This document shows, in pieces, positions 26,809 to 35,270 of a DNA stretch of 64,000 nt. How positions within the stretch are numbered: the first letter of the stretch is position 1; each line of letters begins with the position of its first letter. Under the pieces are notes generated by a model. The model worked only from the letters and a program-made list of their open reading frames with translations, searched no databases and was not told the origin of the DNA. Made by a program: the position numbers and the translations under genes. Source of the stretch: Oligoflexales bacterium (GTDB lineage: Bacteria; Bdellovibrionota_B; Oligoflexia; Oligoflexales; JALZUQ01); the NCBI GenBank assembly GCA_023301465.1, contig JALZUQ010000048.1:1-64000 (forward strand), written 5' to 3'.

Positions 26809-27489
26809 GATTTTTGTGATCCACATTAGACCTAATTTTTCTTGTATTCCAGTGAGTTCAAACTCTGAAGAACAGTGCAAGTGTGCTCGGTCCCATATTG
26901 CCATATCTCCAACCCTCCATTTAAAATTAAGTGCTGGAGTTAAGTAATCAAAGTATTTTTGATCTAATGGTATGTCCTTTGAAGAAAAATCTTTCTCAGC
27001 AGCTTTGTACCATTTTTGATCTTTGATTTTTGAAATTTGATCTAATGAGATACCAAATGAATGATAAACTTTTTGTTCAAAAATAATTGTAAAAACGTCA
27101 TTTTTAGCCGGGCTGATCTCAAGAGGAATAATACCTTGTTTGTAAATATACTCGTCTGGATCATAACCGCTGTCGGTGTGAACTCCATAAGGGAACTTGT
27201 TTTGATGAAATGCGAATTCAATTTCATAGGGTACTTTTAGTTCATCACTTAAAATGGGTCTGATAATATCTGAAAGACTTTTATGGTGTTCAGGAGATGG
27301 GTGAGCAGTAATTCCTTGTGGGGCTTTGTCTTTAAATAATTTTTGATGACATCTCTTTTTATCTAAAAAACATTCTTTTTGAATCGAAATAATCTCTCGA
27401 ATTGTTTGACTTGAAAAACAATGATTGAGCACGAATGGGCGTGTTTCGTGTTTTTGAATTTTACCAATTTGAAGTAGGTCTTTTGGCAT
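26797..27489 (-). CDS. 2-oxoglutarate/Fe(II)-dependent oxygenase-like protein
   Basis: 230 residues. The HTDSGYDPDE segment gives the HxD iron pair, and WRVGDMAIWDRAHLHCSSEF followed by EKLGLMWIT gives the distal His and a basic residue for 2-oxoglutarate on the double-stranded beta-helix. The whole pattern resembles the phytanoyl-CoA/prolyl hydroxylase-like superfamily. The substrate is unknown. It is monocistronic. Confidence 0.65.
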   Translation of the reverse strand: MPKDLLQIGKIQKHETRPFVLNHCFSSQTIREIISIQKECFLDKKRCHQKLFKDKAPQGITAHPSPEHHKSLSDIIRPILSDELKVPYEIEFAFHQNKFPYGVHTDSGYDPDEYIYKQGIIPLEISPAKNDVFTIIFEQKVYHSFGISLDQISKIKDQKWYKAAEKDFSSKDIPLDQKYFDYLTPALNFKWRVGDMAIWDRAHLHCSSEFELTGIQEKLGLMWITKIKAP

Positions 27490-27826
27490 TTTTCTAACTA
27501 TAGTTGTTCAGGCTATGTCTAACATCAAATAATGAGGTTGAGAAGTAGGAAAGATATCCATTATTTTCCCTAGTAAAAATAATGGATGGAGTAAAAGAAG
27601 AGAGGGTGCAAGGGAAGAAGAATAGATCGTCTAGGATATAGGTAAGGCTTTTGTTCCTATTAAATTTTTAATACGGGGGATTCTTTCCCCTTTTATTACT
27701 TTAATAGGTCAGCCATTAATATTTACTAAGATGTGATAAAATTTATTTGGTAAATGCTAAAAAGAAAGACATAAATGGTGAAGTACTTGATAATCTAGGG
27801 TTATAGATTATAGAGGAGGAGTTACT
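27490..27826. other. intergenic region with strong inverted repeat
   Basis: A 337-base gap with no convincing gene. It contains a perfect 11-bp inverted repeat, TCCATTATTTT at 27557-27567 and AAAATAATGGA at 27576-27586, separated by eight bases. Further right, a short GGGGA/TCCCC hairpin followed by TTTTATT lies near 27675-27695. The repeat could be a terminator for the TetR gene or an operator for the oxygenase gene. Confidence 0.5.
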
Positions 27827-28465
27827 TTAGTGGTGTTTATCAGGGATTCCAGCAATTTGTTTTGCAACTTGCCAGCTTTGGTATTTATAAAGGTCACGTT
27901 TTTCAGGTCTTGGTGTTGTTGAAGCACAAAAAACAACCCGACCATTTAGCCAGTCTTGAACTAAGCTAGTAATTCCTTCAGGGGGTTCAGATTCAAAAAT
28001 ATTACGCAATAAACCATCAATTCTTTGATAGCCAAAATGAATCATTCCAAGACCAAAGTTAGTAGTGTCGTTCATATCTTTTTGACTAGCAATTGCTAAC
28101 ATAGCCGTAATAGTAGACCCATACTGAGGGTTTTTTAGTATCCAGTCATGACTAGCATAGATAAAGGCTTGTAGCATTTTGAGTGGATCAGTATGCTCAT
28201 TCATGGCTTTTACAACAATGTTTTGGCCTTGTAGGAAAACATATCTAACGGTTAGGTCAAATAAATGAATTTTATTTGGGAAGTGGTAAGCAATATGTGA
28301 TTTTTTTAAGCCACATTGTGTTGCGATATTATCAAATGTAAATTTTGTTAGACCTCTTTCATGAAGAACAGTAACACAAGATCGAATGATGTGTAGTTTC
28401 GTTTTTTCACCTTTTGTGAGGTCGTTTTCACTAATTTTTCTAAAAATTTGAGCTTCGTTAAGCAA
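27827..28465 (-). CDS. TetR family transcriptional regulator
   Basis: N-terminal helix-turn-helix FTFDNIATQCGLKKSHIAYHFPNK followed by a helical ligand-binding domain, about 212 residues. The track start at ATG 28498 has no ribosome-binding site. TTG 28465 is preceded at five bases by GAGGAGG, so I prefer it. Either way the DNA-binding domain is intact. It is divergent from the Cys/Met PLP gene, with an 11-bp inverted repeat between them that could be an operator. Confidence 0.85.
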   Translation of the reverse strand: MLNEAQIFRKISENDLTKGEKTKLHIIRSCVTVLHERGLTKFTFDNIATQCGLKKSHIAYHFPNKIHLFDLTVRYVFLQGQNIVVKAMNEHTDPLKMLQAFIYASHDWILKNPQYGSTITAMLAIASQKDMNDTTNFGLGMIHFGYQRIDGLLRNIFESEPPEGITSLVQDWLNGRVVFCASTTPRPEKRDLYKYQSWQVAKQIAGIPDKHH

Positions 28466-28582
28466 GATGCCCTCCTCGCGTTGCTTAGTAAGTGGCATCG
28501 CCGCTTAAGCTTAAGTGGTGGGGTTCGAAGAATTTCCCACAACGCCTCTATTGTATATATTTTAAGCATAATTGCCAGTATT

Positions 28583-28622
28583 TATTTAAACAATTTAAGT
28601 AATGATTATAGTTGTTTAAATA
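28583..28622. repeat. 11-bp inverted repeat in TetR/PLP-gene intergenic region
   Basis: TATTTAAACAA and TTGTTTAAATA are perfect inverted copies separated by 18 bases. They lie about 120 bases upstream of the TetR start and 185 before the PLP enzyme. This is a plausible operator for the regulator. The rest of the 340-base gap (28466-28806) shows nothing else I can name. Confidence 0.6.
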
Positions 28623-28806
28623 TTTTACTCTTAGGGAAGCTCTGAACCTTGTGCCAAGCGGACTGAATTAACTGAGGGCATACTCATCACAAAATGACAT
28701 TTTGATTCTGAGCATTAATAAAGCGTTAGGTCATTTTTAAGTTCTTATTTCCATCTTTAAGCTCTAACATTTGAAGAAATACCTGACTGCTAGGAGAAGC
28801 ACAAAG

Positions 28807-30075
28807 ATGCCAGATACTAAAAATAAGTCCATCGAAACACGTTTAATTCATGGTGAGTCAAAATCTGAAGCATGGGATTTTACAAAACCATTAATCCCAC
28901 CAATTTCTGCTAGTACAACTTTTCGTTTGGGGTCAGTCGAAAGAGGGGCGGAGGGTTTTCAGGCATTTGCTTCTGATGAGTTTCACAAAAACCCCATATG
29001 GATCTATGACCGACTCGATGAACCGAATACCCTGATGTTGGAAAGTCAATTAGCAGCAGCAGAGCATGGTGAAGTAGCAGTAACTTTTAGTACAGGCATG
29101 GGTGCTATTGCGTCTTGTCTCTTGACCTGTTTGAAGCACGGCCAAGAAGTTTTATCCCATCAGACAGTTTACGGTTGTACTTTTAGCTTTATCAAAAATT
29201 GGTTACCAAAATTTGGTATTTCTGGAAATTTTCAAGACCTTACAAAATTTACGGTTGATATGGTTTCTGATAAAACGCGGGTAATTTATTTTGAATCTGT
29301 TACTAACCCGACACTTGAAGTGATTGATTTTGAAAAGATAAGAACTGCTGTTATGCGGTTAAATAAAAAAAGGTCGGAGGATGATCAAATTCTCATCGTC
29401 GTTGATAATACTTTTGCTACTCCTTACGGTTGTAGGCCTTTAGACCATGGTGCCGACTTTGTTGTGCAAAGTTTAACAAAAAACATTTCAGGATTTGGTA
29501 CTGAAATGGGTGGTGCCGTTGTCAGTTCTAAGAAACATGAAGCAAGCCTTAAGCTTGCTAGAAAAGATTTTGGAGCGGTACTCCACCCAAGAGCTGCTTG
29601 GGATATTAATGTCCATGGTTTACCAACATTGCAAATTCGCTATGAACGTCAACAGCAAACAGCTTCTGCAATTGCAAAATATTTATTTCAACATGATCTA
29701 GTAGATGCGGTTCATTACCCAGGTTTAGAGAATTTTGCATATAAAGATGTGGCAAAAAGGCTGCTTAAAAGTCCAGAAGGTGATTTTTGTCCAGGTTATA
29801 TGATTGCGTTTAAGCTTAAACGGCCTGATTCAACAACGGTCGATTTTGTGAACTATATTGCAAAAAATGCTTACTCTATAACTTTGGCTGTGAGCCTTGG
29901 GTTGACAAAGACATTAATTGAACTCCCTAACTTTATGACTCATGCCGTAGTCGATGAAGAGACAAAGAAAAGTGGTGGTGTGTCACCTTATTTAATAAGA
30001 ATGAGTGTCGGGTTAGAAAATTTTAAAGATCTAAAAAGTGATCTTGATTTAGCATTTCAAGAAATCAAAAAATAA
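28807..30075 (+). CDS. Cys/Met metabolism PLP-dependent enzyme (gamma-lyase/gamma-synthase family)
   Basis: 422-residue fold-type I PLP enzyme. It has IYDRLDEPN near the start, FSTGMGAI for phosphate binding, NTFATPYGCRPLDHGAD and the Schiff-base Lys in QSLTKNISGFG, then IRMSVGLEN near the C terminus. The layout fits methionine gamma-lyase, cystathionine gamma-lyase or O-acetylhomoserine sulfhydrylase; the sequence alone does not decide. ATG 28807 has AGGAG upstream; the track TTG is 36 bases earlier. A PstS-like gene follows after two bases, so they share a transcript. Confidence 0.88.
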   Translation: MPDTKNKSIETRLIHGESKSEAWDFTKPLIPPISASTTFRLGSVERGAEGFQAFASDEFHKNPIWIYDRLDEPNTLMLESQLAAAEHGEVAVTFSTGMGAIASCLLTCLKHGQEVLSHQTVYGCTFSFIKNWLPKFGISGNFQDLTKFTVDMVSDKTRVIYFESVTNPTLEVIDFEKIRTAVMRLNKKRSEDDQILIVVDNTFATPYGCRPLDHGADFVVQSLTKNISGFGTEMGGAVVSSKKHEASLKLARKDFGAVLHPRAAWDINVHGLPTLQIRYERQQQTASAIAKYLFQHDLVDAVHYPGLENFAYKDVAKRLLKSPEGDFCPGYMIAFKLKRPDSTTVDFVNYIAKNAYSITLAVSLGLTKTLIELPNFMTHAVVDEETKKSGGVSPYLIRMSVGLENFKDLKSDLDLAFQEIKK

Positions 30076-30077
30076 TT

Positions 30078-31019
30078 ATGATGAAAGCCCTAATAGTTAT
30101 TCTAGTGGTGTTTAATTTTTTTGTTTTGTCTTTTATTTGTATTGCCAAAGAAGGTCTCACAGAAGAGGTGCAAATAGACGGTTCAAGCTCTGTTTATCCT
30201 TTTGCTAAAAAAATAACGGAAAAATTTCTTAAGAAATATCCAAACAGAAAAGTGAGTGTTCAGTACTCTGGAACAGGTGGTGGATTTAAAAAATTCTGTG
30301 CTGGAGAAATAGATATCAGTAATGCTTCGAGATTAATGAATAAAACCGAAAGTAAAAAATGTCATCAAAATAAAATAGAGTTTATTAAAGTTGCTTTAGC
30401 ATATGACGGGATTGCTGTCATATTACATAAAAACAACACTTGGGCATCTAAGTTAACAATGCTTGATTTAAAAAAAATTTGGGAGCCGGGTAGTAAGGTT
30501 GTGAAATGGAGTGATGTTCGTAGTTATTGGCCTTTGAAAACGATCAAATTATACGGCCCGGGAAGTGCTAGTGGAACTTTTGATTACTTTACAAAAAAAG
30601 TAAATGGCAAAGAAGGGCTTTCTAGGTCTAACTATATCGCTAGTGAAAATGATACTCTTATTATAAATGGTGTTGCTATGGATCAATATACTTTAGGCTA
30701 TGTTGGTTTTGGTGTGGCTCAAGCTCATAAATCACGTTTACAAGTATCATCCATCAATGGAGTTAAACCATCTGATTTAAATCTAAAAAAAATAAAAATC
30801 TCGCCGAGTTATACTTTATTTAGAAATATCTATATGTATGTTAGTAAAAAATCTTTGAAACAAAAGCACATAAGTTCTTTTGTCTCTTTTTATCTTCAAT
30901 CCTCTAAAAAAGTAGCTGATGAGATCAGTGGTTATGTTCCACTTGAGGACTTACATTACAAACATGAGCTTAAAGGGCTCTCTAAAATATTGAAAGATAA
31001 AGCAATGGTGCCTGAATAG
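30078..31019 (+). CDS. PstS-like phosphate-binding protein
   Basis: 313 residues with a signal peptide (LIVILVVFNFFVLSFICIA). IDGSSSVYPFAKKITEKF and YSGTGGGFKKFCAGEIDISNASR are phosphate-loop signatures of the PstS family, and YGPGSASGTFDYF is the second loop. It lies two bases after the PLP enzyme and no pstCAB genes are nearby, so it may be an orphan binding protein or phosphate sensor. Confidence 0.85.
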   Translation: MMKALIVILVVFNFFVLSFICIAKEGLTEEVQIDGSSSVYPFAKKITEKFLKKYPNRKVSVQYSGTGGGFKKFCAGEIDISNASRLMNKTESKKCHQNKIEFIKVALAYDGIAVILHKNNTWASKLTMLDLKKIWEPGSKVVKWSDVRSYWPLKTIKLYGPGSASGTFDYFTKKVNGKEGLSRSNYIASENDTLIINGVAMDQYTLGYVGFGVAQAHKSRLQVSSINGVKPSDLNLKKIKISPSYTLFRNIYMYVSKKSLKQKHISSFVSFYLQSSKKVADEISGYVPLEDLHYKHELKGLSKILKDKAMVPE

Positions 31020-31196
31020 TGATTTATAAGTCATTTTCATGAGTAAAAGATGTGGAACTTATCAGATTTGTCTGTATTTAACATTATGATAATATTGAGC
31101 TATTTAGCCTTTCTCATGAAACGCGTCTGAAATAGCGATGCCTCATATGTAACTTGTACAACTTTTTGTGCAGGTATGTATTAGAGGATTCAAGAA

Positions 31197-31475
31197 ATGA
31201 AGAAGTTACTATTGTTAGTATGCATAGTCTATATGTCTGCTGCCTGCGGTACAGAAGTTGTTGATAGAAGAAGTTTTATCTCTTCTAACTCGACAGCAGA
31301 GCAAATTAGTGAAGGCAACTCTGAAGAGAAAACGATTCCTGCAGAACCTGCTGAAGAAAATCAACAACCACCGGAACCGACTTTACCTCTTTCTACTTTA
31401 GAATGGGATGGAGTTAATACTATTGGAACGAATACATTGGGTGTTCTGTCTATAACGAGGGAGGGTGAGCAATGA
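31197..31475 (+). CDS. small lipoprotein of unknown function
   Basis: 92 residues. The signal peptide ends YMSAAC, a canonical lipobox, followed by a Glu/Pro-rich low-complexity region. Its last four bases overlap the start of the metalloprotease lipoprotein, so the pair is translationally coupled. It could be a partner or chaperone of the protease. No family recognised. Confidence 0.65.
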   Translation: MKKLLLLVCIVYMSAACGTEVVDRRSFISSNSTAEQISEGNSEEKTIPAEPAEENQQPPEPTLPLSTLEWDGVNTIGTNTLGVLSITREGEQ

Positions 31476-33526
31476 AAAAGTATATATTAACGCTTAGTAG
31501 TTTTATGTTTATTTCTTGTGGTGATAAAACACAAGTCGAAGTCCAAGGTGATATTTCATCATTATTAACACAGGGACGATCTGTTCATTATGATCAATCT
31601 TCGACTTCAAACTTAAGTTTAACGAGCGACAGTTTACTATTAGAGGGAAATAGAGTAAATGTTTTTCGTTCAAAAAGAAATTCAGATCAGTCTTTGTCTT
31701 TCGTTGAGTTTGATACATCTAAGACAGTTTTGGCAGAGGGGAATGATTTAAGGCAAGCATGTTTAAATATCGTAGAGGAAAACACTGGTTCTTTAGGTGT
31801 TTCTGCAGACGAGCTTGTTGATATGAAAAATACAAATTTAGTAGCTAGTTCTGATATGCGGTATATTACTTTTGCAAGAAACTATCAGGGCTTAGATGTT
31901 CGAGATGCGTACTTTCAGTGTGTGTTTACGAAAAACAATGATCAATGGTCTGTAAATAGTATTGATAATGCAACGCTTGCAAATATCCCTTATGGAAAAC
32001 AAAGCACTTCTACAGATAAGAGTTCATTAGACTTTTCCAGTTATCCTTCTTTAAGTGGTGCAAACGTTCTTGATAAGAAAAGACTTTGGCTTCCACGTAC
32101 TGTTGGTGATTCAATGGAACTAAGTGAAGCATTAGAAGTTACTGTAGAAAAAAATGACGGTGTTAAAACAACTATCACAGTTGCAATTGATTCGGGTGAT
32201 GTTCTAGAGGCTTATAATCATCAGTATCATGCAAAACAACAAATTCGTGCTGAAGTTCTAAATAGAACAAAGTACTACGAAAATGATAAGTTGTTAGTGA
32301 GTATCCCTCAAACTGAATTTACGATAGATAATAATACTGTATTAACAGACCTAGAAGGCCAGCTAGAAGTTGATCAGGCAAGTGTACAAGGTTTAATTTC
32401 TTTAAAATCTAACAGAGTAACAGTGGGTGATGGTTCATATAATAACCTTATCTCTTTAAACTTTGACATACCAACTCGTGAAGGCTCTATTGATATAAAA
32501 CCAAAGTCTCAAAGTGAACTAGCTGCTTATAATGCATACCTAGGAATCCATAGGGTTGTAAAATTTGCTCGCAAACACGTTAGCGAAAGTGAAGTGTCTT
32601 TATTAGAAGACGGAGTTCAAATGCGAATTAATTATCAAGGTGATTGTAATGCATTTTATGTCAATAGAACGATTACATTATACGCTGCTGGTAATGGTTG
32701 TGAAAATATGGCTTTTGTGAATGATGTAAATTACCATGAGTGGGGGCACGGATACGATGATTATACTGGAATTCGTGGTGGAATCACTGATGGTGCTTTT
32801 TCTGAAGCTGCAGGTGATATCATTGCAGCATACTTAACAGAATCATCAAATATGGCTCCAGGATTTTTCATTGGAAAAGAAGCTGGAATACGTCAACTTA
32901 ATAATAATAAAACTTACCCTGAAAGTGTCACCGATTCAGTGCATACCGACGGTTTAATTGTTGGCGGAGCATTTTGGGATATGCGTGTAGCATTAGTTGA
33001 GAGATATGGCCGAATTAGAGGAAGTGAAAAGGCGGAAAGATATTTCTTTAGACATATGCTTGTAACAGATTCATATTTGAAAAGTTACGAAAACGTTTTA
33101 AAGCTTGATGATGATGATAATAACCCAGCTACTCAAAGTCCAAATTATTGCCTCATTACAGAAGCATTTGCAAATCACGGGCTAGCAACTGAAAATAACT
33201 GTGAAGATGAAGTAAAATCATTAAACTACGGCGAAGATTCAAGTATCTCATTTGCGGTATATGAAGAAGTGTCTGATAAAGTTAAAATTCACGCAGCTGC
33301 AAAAGGTGCCACAAGTATTCTTGTGTGTATGGATAATGTTGATAACTGTGATAGTCAAGAAAAGTTCCAAGATATCGGCCTTGAGTTTAATGGAACTAAG
33401 GATGAGTTGATGATGTTCACAGATAGTGATGAAATTGACTTCAAAAGCCTTAGTAAAATGACTTTTATGTCGATGAACCAAACAGAAGTCATTGGTGTGA
33501 AGGAGTTCAAAATCATCGAGAAATAA
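31472..33526 (+). CDS. lipoprotein zinc metalloprotease (M4/M36-like)
   Basis: 684 residues. The signal peptide ends MFISC. The N-terminal region (RYITFARNYQGLDVRDAYFQ) resembles the FTP propeptide of thermolysin and fungalysin proteases. HEWGH at about 422-426 and the Glu of FSEAAGDIIAAYL near 445 form the HExxH plus Glu zinc site of gluzincins. A C-terminal domain of about 100 residues follows. It is coupled to the small lipoprotein upstream. It is probably displayed on the cell surface or outer membrane and degrades proteins. Confidence 0.8.
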   Translation: MKKYILTLSSFMFISCGDKTQVEVQGDISSLLTQGRSVHYDQSSTSNLSLTSDSLLLEGNRVNVFRSKRNSDQSLSFVEFDTSKTVLAEGNDLRQACLNIVEENTGSLGVSADELVDMKNTNLVASSDMRYITFARNYQGLDVRDAYFQCVFTKNNDQWSVNSIDNATLANIPYGKQSTSTDKSSLDFSSYPSLSGANVLDKKRLWLPRTVGDSMELSEALEVTVEKNDGVKTTITVAIDSGDVLEAYNHQYHAKQQIRAEVLNRTKYYENDKLLVSIPQTEFTIDNNTVLTDLEGQLEVDQASVQGLISLKSNRVTVGDGSYNNLISLNFDIPTREGSIDIKPKSQSELAAYNAYLGIHRVVKFARKHVSESEVSLLEDGVQMRINYQGDCNAFYVNRTITLYAAGNGCENMAFVNDVNYHEWGHGYDDYTGIRGGITDGAFSEAAGDIIAAYLTESSNMAPGFFIGKEAGIRQLNNNKTYPESVTDSVHTDGLIVGGAFWDMRVALVERYGRIRGSEKAERYFFRHMLVTDSYLKSYENVLKLDDDDNNPATQSPNYCLITEAFANHGLATENNCEDEVKSLNYGEDSSISFAVYEEVSDKVKIHAAAKGATSILVCMDNVDNCDSQEKFQDIGLEFNGTKDELMMFTDSDEIDFKSLSKMTFMSMNQTEVIGVKEFKIIEK

Positions 33527-33565
33527 TGACTTGTTGTCTTTCATTGAATTGTTTATTCTTGAGCC

Positions 33566-34597
33566 ATGCGACTTCTCTTTTTCATAATGAGTTTTTGTTT
33601 GGCTCAAGATCTTTTTGCTTGGGGGTATAATGGTCATGCAACAGTTACTCGAGTAGCCTCGGAGATTATTGCAAAAAATGACAAGAGACCTTCTTCGTTT
33701 ATGCATTTCATCAAGAGAAACTCTGGAACCTTAGAGCACCTCAGCAATATTCCAGATACTTATTGGCAAGGTCGTGATGACGCTAAAAGATTTAATGAAC
33801 GATCAAACCATTATCTAAATTCAGAAGTATTAGTAGGCGACAAAAAATATCGAAAACTCCCCAAAACTAAAAAATCTTATCTAAAATTAATTAAGAACTA
33901 TTGTTTAAAGCATCAAGCTGAATGTGTTGATAATCCCAAACGTAATACTTTGGTAGGTGTTGGTAGAGTGGTGTTTCGTATTGATCAAATTATGACAGAG
34001 TTGACAAAAAAACTACGTTTGATGCACAAAAAGAAAAATAAAGACATAGGTACGGATATTTTAGTTTTAATGGGAGTTCTTTCGCATTATGTAGGTGATT
34101 TAGCCAATCCTTTGCATACAACCTTAGACTATGATGGTTGGTATAGAGATCAAGGAGGAATTCATAAGTTCTTCGAAGTAAAAGTAGTAGAAACATATGG
34201 GTTAAGCTTTGATCAGCAAATTTATGAGTTAGCTATAAATAACAATGTTGTTGCAACGATACCATTCATTCATAAAAAATCATCCATTGAAGTTGTAAAC
34301 TGGTTAGTTGAAAACAGTTTTCAACAACTTGAACAACTATTTAAAATAGACAGGGATTGTTCACTTGTAAAACCGTCACAGCAATCTAGCATACGCATTC
34401 CAGCAAAACGAAAACGGCCTGAAAGTTGTACGCAGGCATATAGGCAATTTATAGCGAAACAAATGAGTATAGGAAGTAGTGTCTTAAGTCATTTGTGGAT
34501 GAAGGCTTACAAAGATTCTGGTCGACCTAATATTAAAAAATTATCTTATTATCATCATAAAGTTTTGTTACCAAGCTACTTTAAGTTAAATAAATAA
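33566..34597 (+). CDS. S1/P1-type nuclease, exported
   Basis: 343 residues. The signal peptide is cut so that the mature protein begins with WGYNGH, whose N-terminal Trp is a zinc ligand in S1/P1 nucleases. Further ligands appear in NIPDTYW, LSHYVGDLANPLHTTLDYDG and GGIHKFFE. The family cleaves single-stranded nucleic acids, releasing 5'-mononucleotides. The gene ends at a strong terminator. Together with the protease upstream it fits a nutrient-scavenging set. Confidence 0.88.
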   Translation: MRLLFFIMSFCLAQDLFAWGYNGHATVTRVASEIIAKNDKRPSSFMHFIKRNSGTLEHLSNIPDTYWQGRDDAKRFNERSNHYLNSEVLVGDKKYRKLPKTKKSYLKLIKNYCLKHQAECVDNPKRNTLVGVGRVVFRIDQIMTELTKKLRLMHKKKNKDIGTDILVLMGVLSHYVGDLANPLHTTLDYDGWYRDQGGIHKFFEVKVVETYGLSFDQQIYELAINNNVVATIPFIHKKSSIEVVNWLVENSFQQLEQLFKIDRDCSLVKPSQQSSIRIPAKRKRPESCTQAYRQFIAKQMSIGSSVLSHLWMKAYKDSGRPNIKKLSYYHHKVLLPSYFKLNK

Positions 34598-34628
34598 AAA
34601 AAGCTCTTTCAAAGAGAAAGAGCTTTTT
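34598..34628. terminator. bidirectional terminator
   Basis: Perfect 13-base-pair stem AAAAAGCTCTTTC / GAAAGAGCTTTTT with a five-base loop, A-rich on the left and T-rich on the right. It lies between the S1/P1 nuclease gene and the convergent SH3-domain lipoprotein gene. Confidence 0.9.
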
Positions 34629-34646
34629 AAAAATCTACTTTTAAAG

Positions 34647-35117
34647 TTACTGGTTCGTTGTATCAGTACTAGGTTGTTCGAGCTGAACTGGAGTATTCAC
34701 AGCAGGATCATTTATTTGTGTTGGCATTGCACCGCTTAAAAATTTTGAGTAAACATACTCATTATCACCAATTTTCGCCCAACCTCTTGTGTTGCTCATT
34801 ACGTTTACTTTAGATTTGAATGAAAGAGTGCGTGTTACTGCATTTGAGACACCCGGACCACTTCTAACGTTTAATAAGCTTGGAGTAACATACATATCAG
34901 AGGTATTGTTTGTTGCTGCCATTTCTTTTGCCATTGAAGCTTTTTCAGCTACTGTTTCTTTGATTTTGTTCATTTCTTTCGACATCATTTTATCTACGTT
35001 TTGAGTCTTGTTTTTTGTCATTTCTGTTGCACCTTGTAGAGGTTCTTGCATTGTAGTGTCATCAGTACATGCAATGCCAAAAAAACTAACTGTAAATAGT
35101 AAAATCATCCACTTCAT
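34647..35117 (-). CDS. SH3-domain lipoprotein
   Basis: 156 residues. The lipobox is GIAC. A Lys/Glu/Met-rich helical stretch follows (coiled-coil-like), and then a bacterial SH3 domain (LNVRSGPGVSNAVTRTL...GWAKI...YVYSKFL). Such domains usually bind peptidoglycan or proteins in the periplasm. It is a single gene upstream of a terminator. Specific role unknown. Confidence 0.78.
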   Translation of the reverse strand: MKWMILLFTVSFFGIACTDDTTMQEPLQGATEMTKNKTQNVDKMMSKEMNKIKETVAEKASMAKEMAATNNTSDMYVTPSLLNVRSGPGVSNAVTRTLSFKSKVNVMSNTRGWAKIGDNEYVYSKFLSGAMPTQINDPAVNTPVQLEQPSTDTTNQ

Positions 35118-35270
35118 CTGGGTTCTCCTTCATCCATACTAAATAAGAATAGTATAACAGTTATGCATATAAATAAGTTGTGCATCTTGCATAATAGTCT
35201 TTTTTCTTCTTTATTATTAGTTGGTTATTTTTATGTTGACTGTAATGATCCTGTTGGTGGGTCTGTGTTT

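Noticed and set aside
28348-28645. ORFs of 73 and 65 residues around the TetR start.
   Set aside because: They overlap the TetR gene in other frames and lack supporting signals.
28639-28806. A SAM-type riboswitch before the Cys/Met enzyme.
   Set aside because: I found none of the conserved SAM-I, SAM-II or SAH core sequences.
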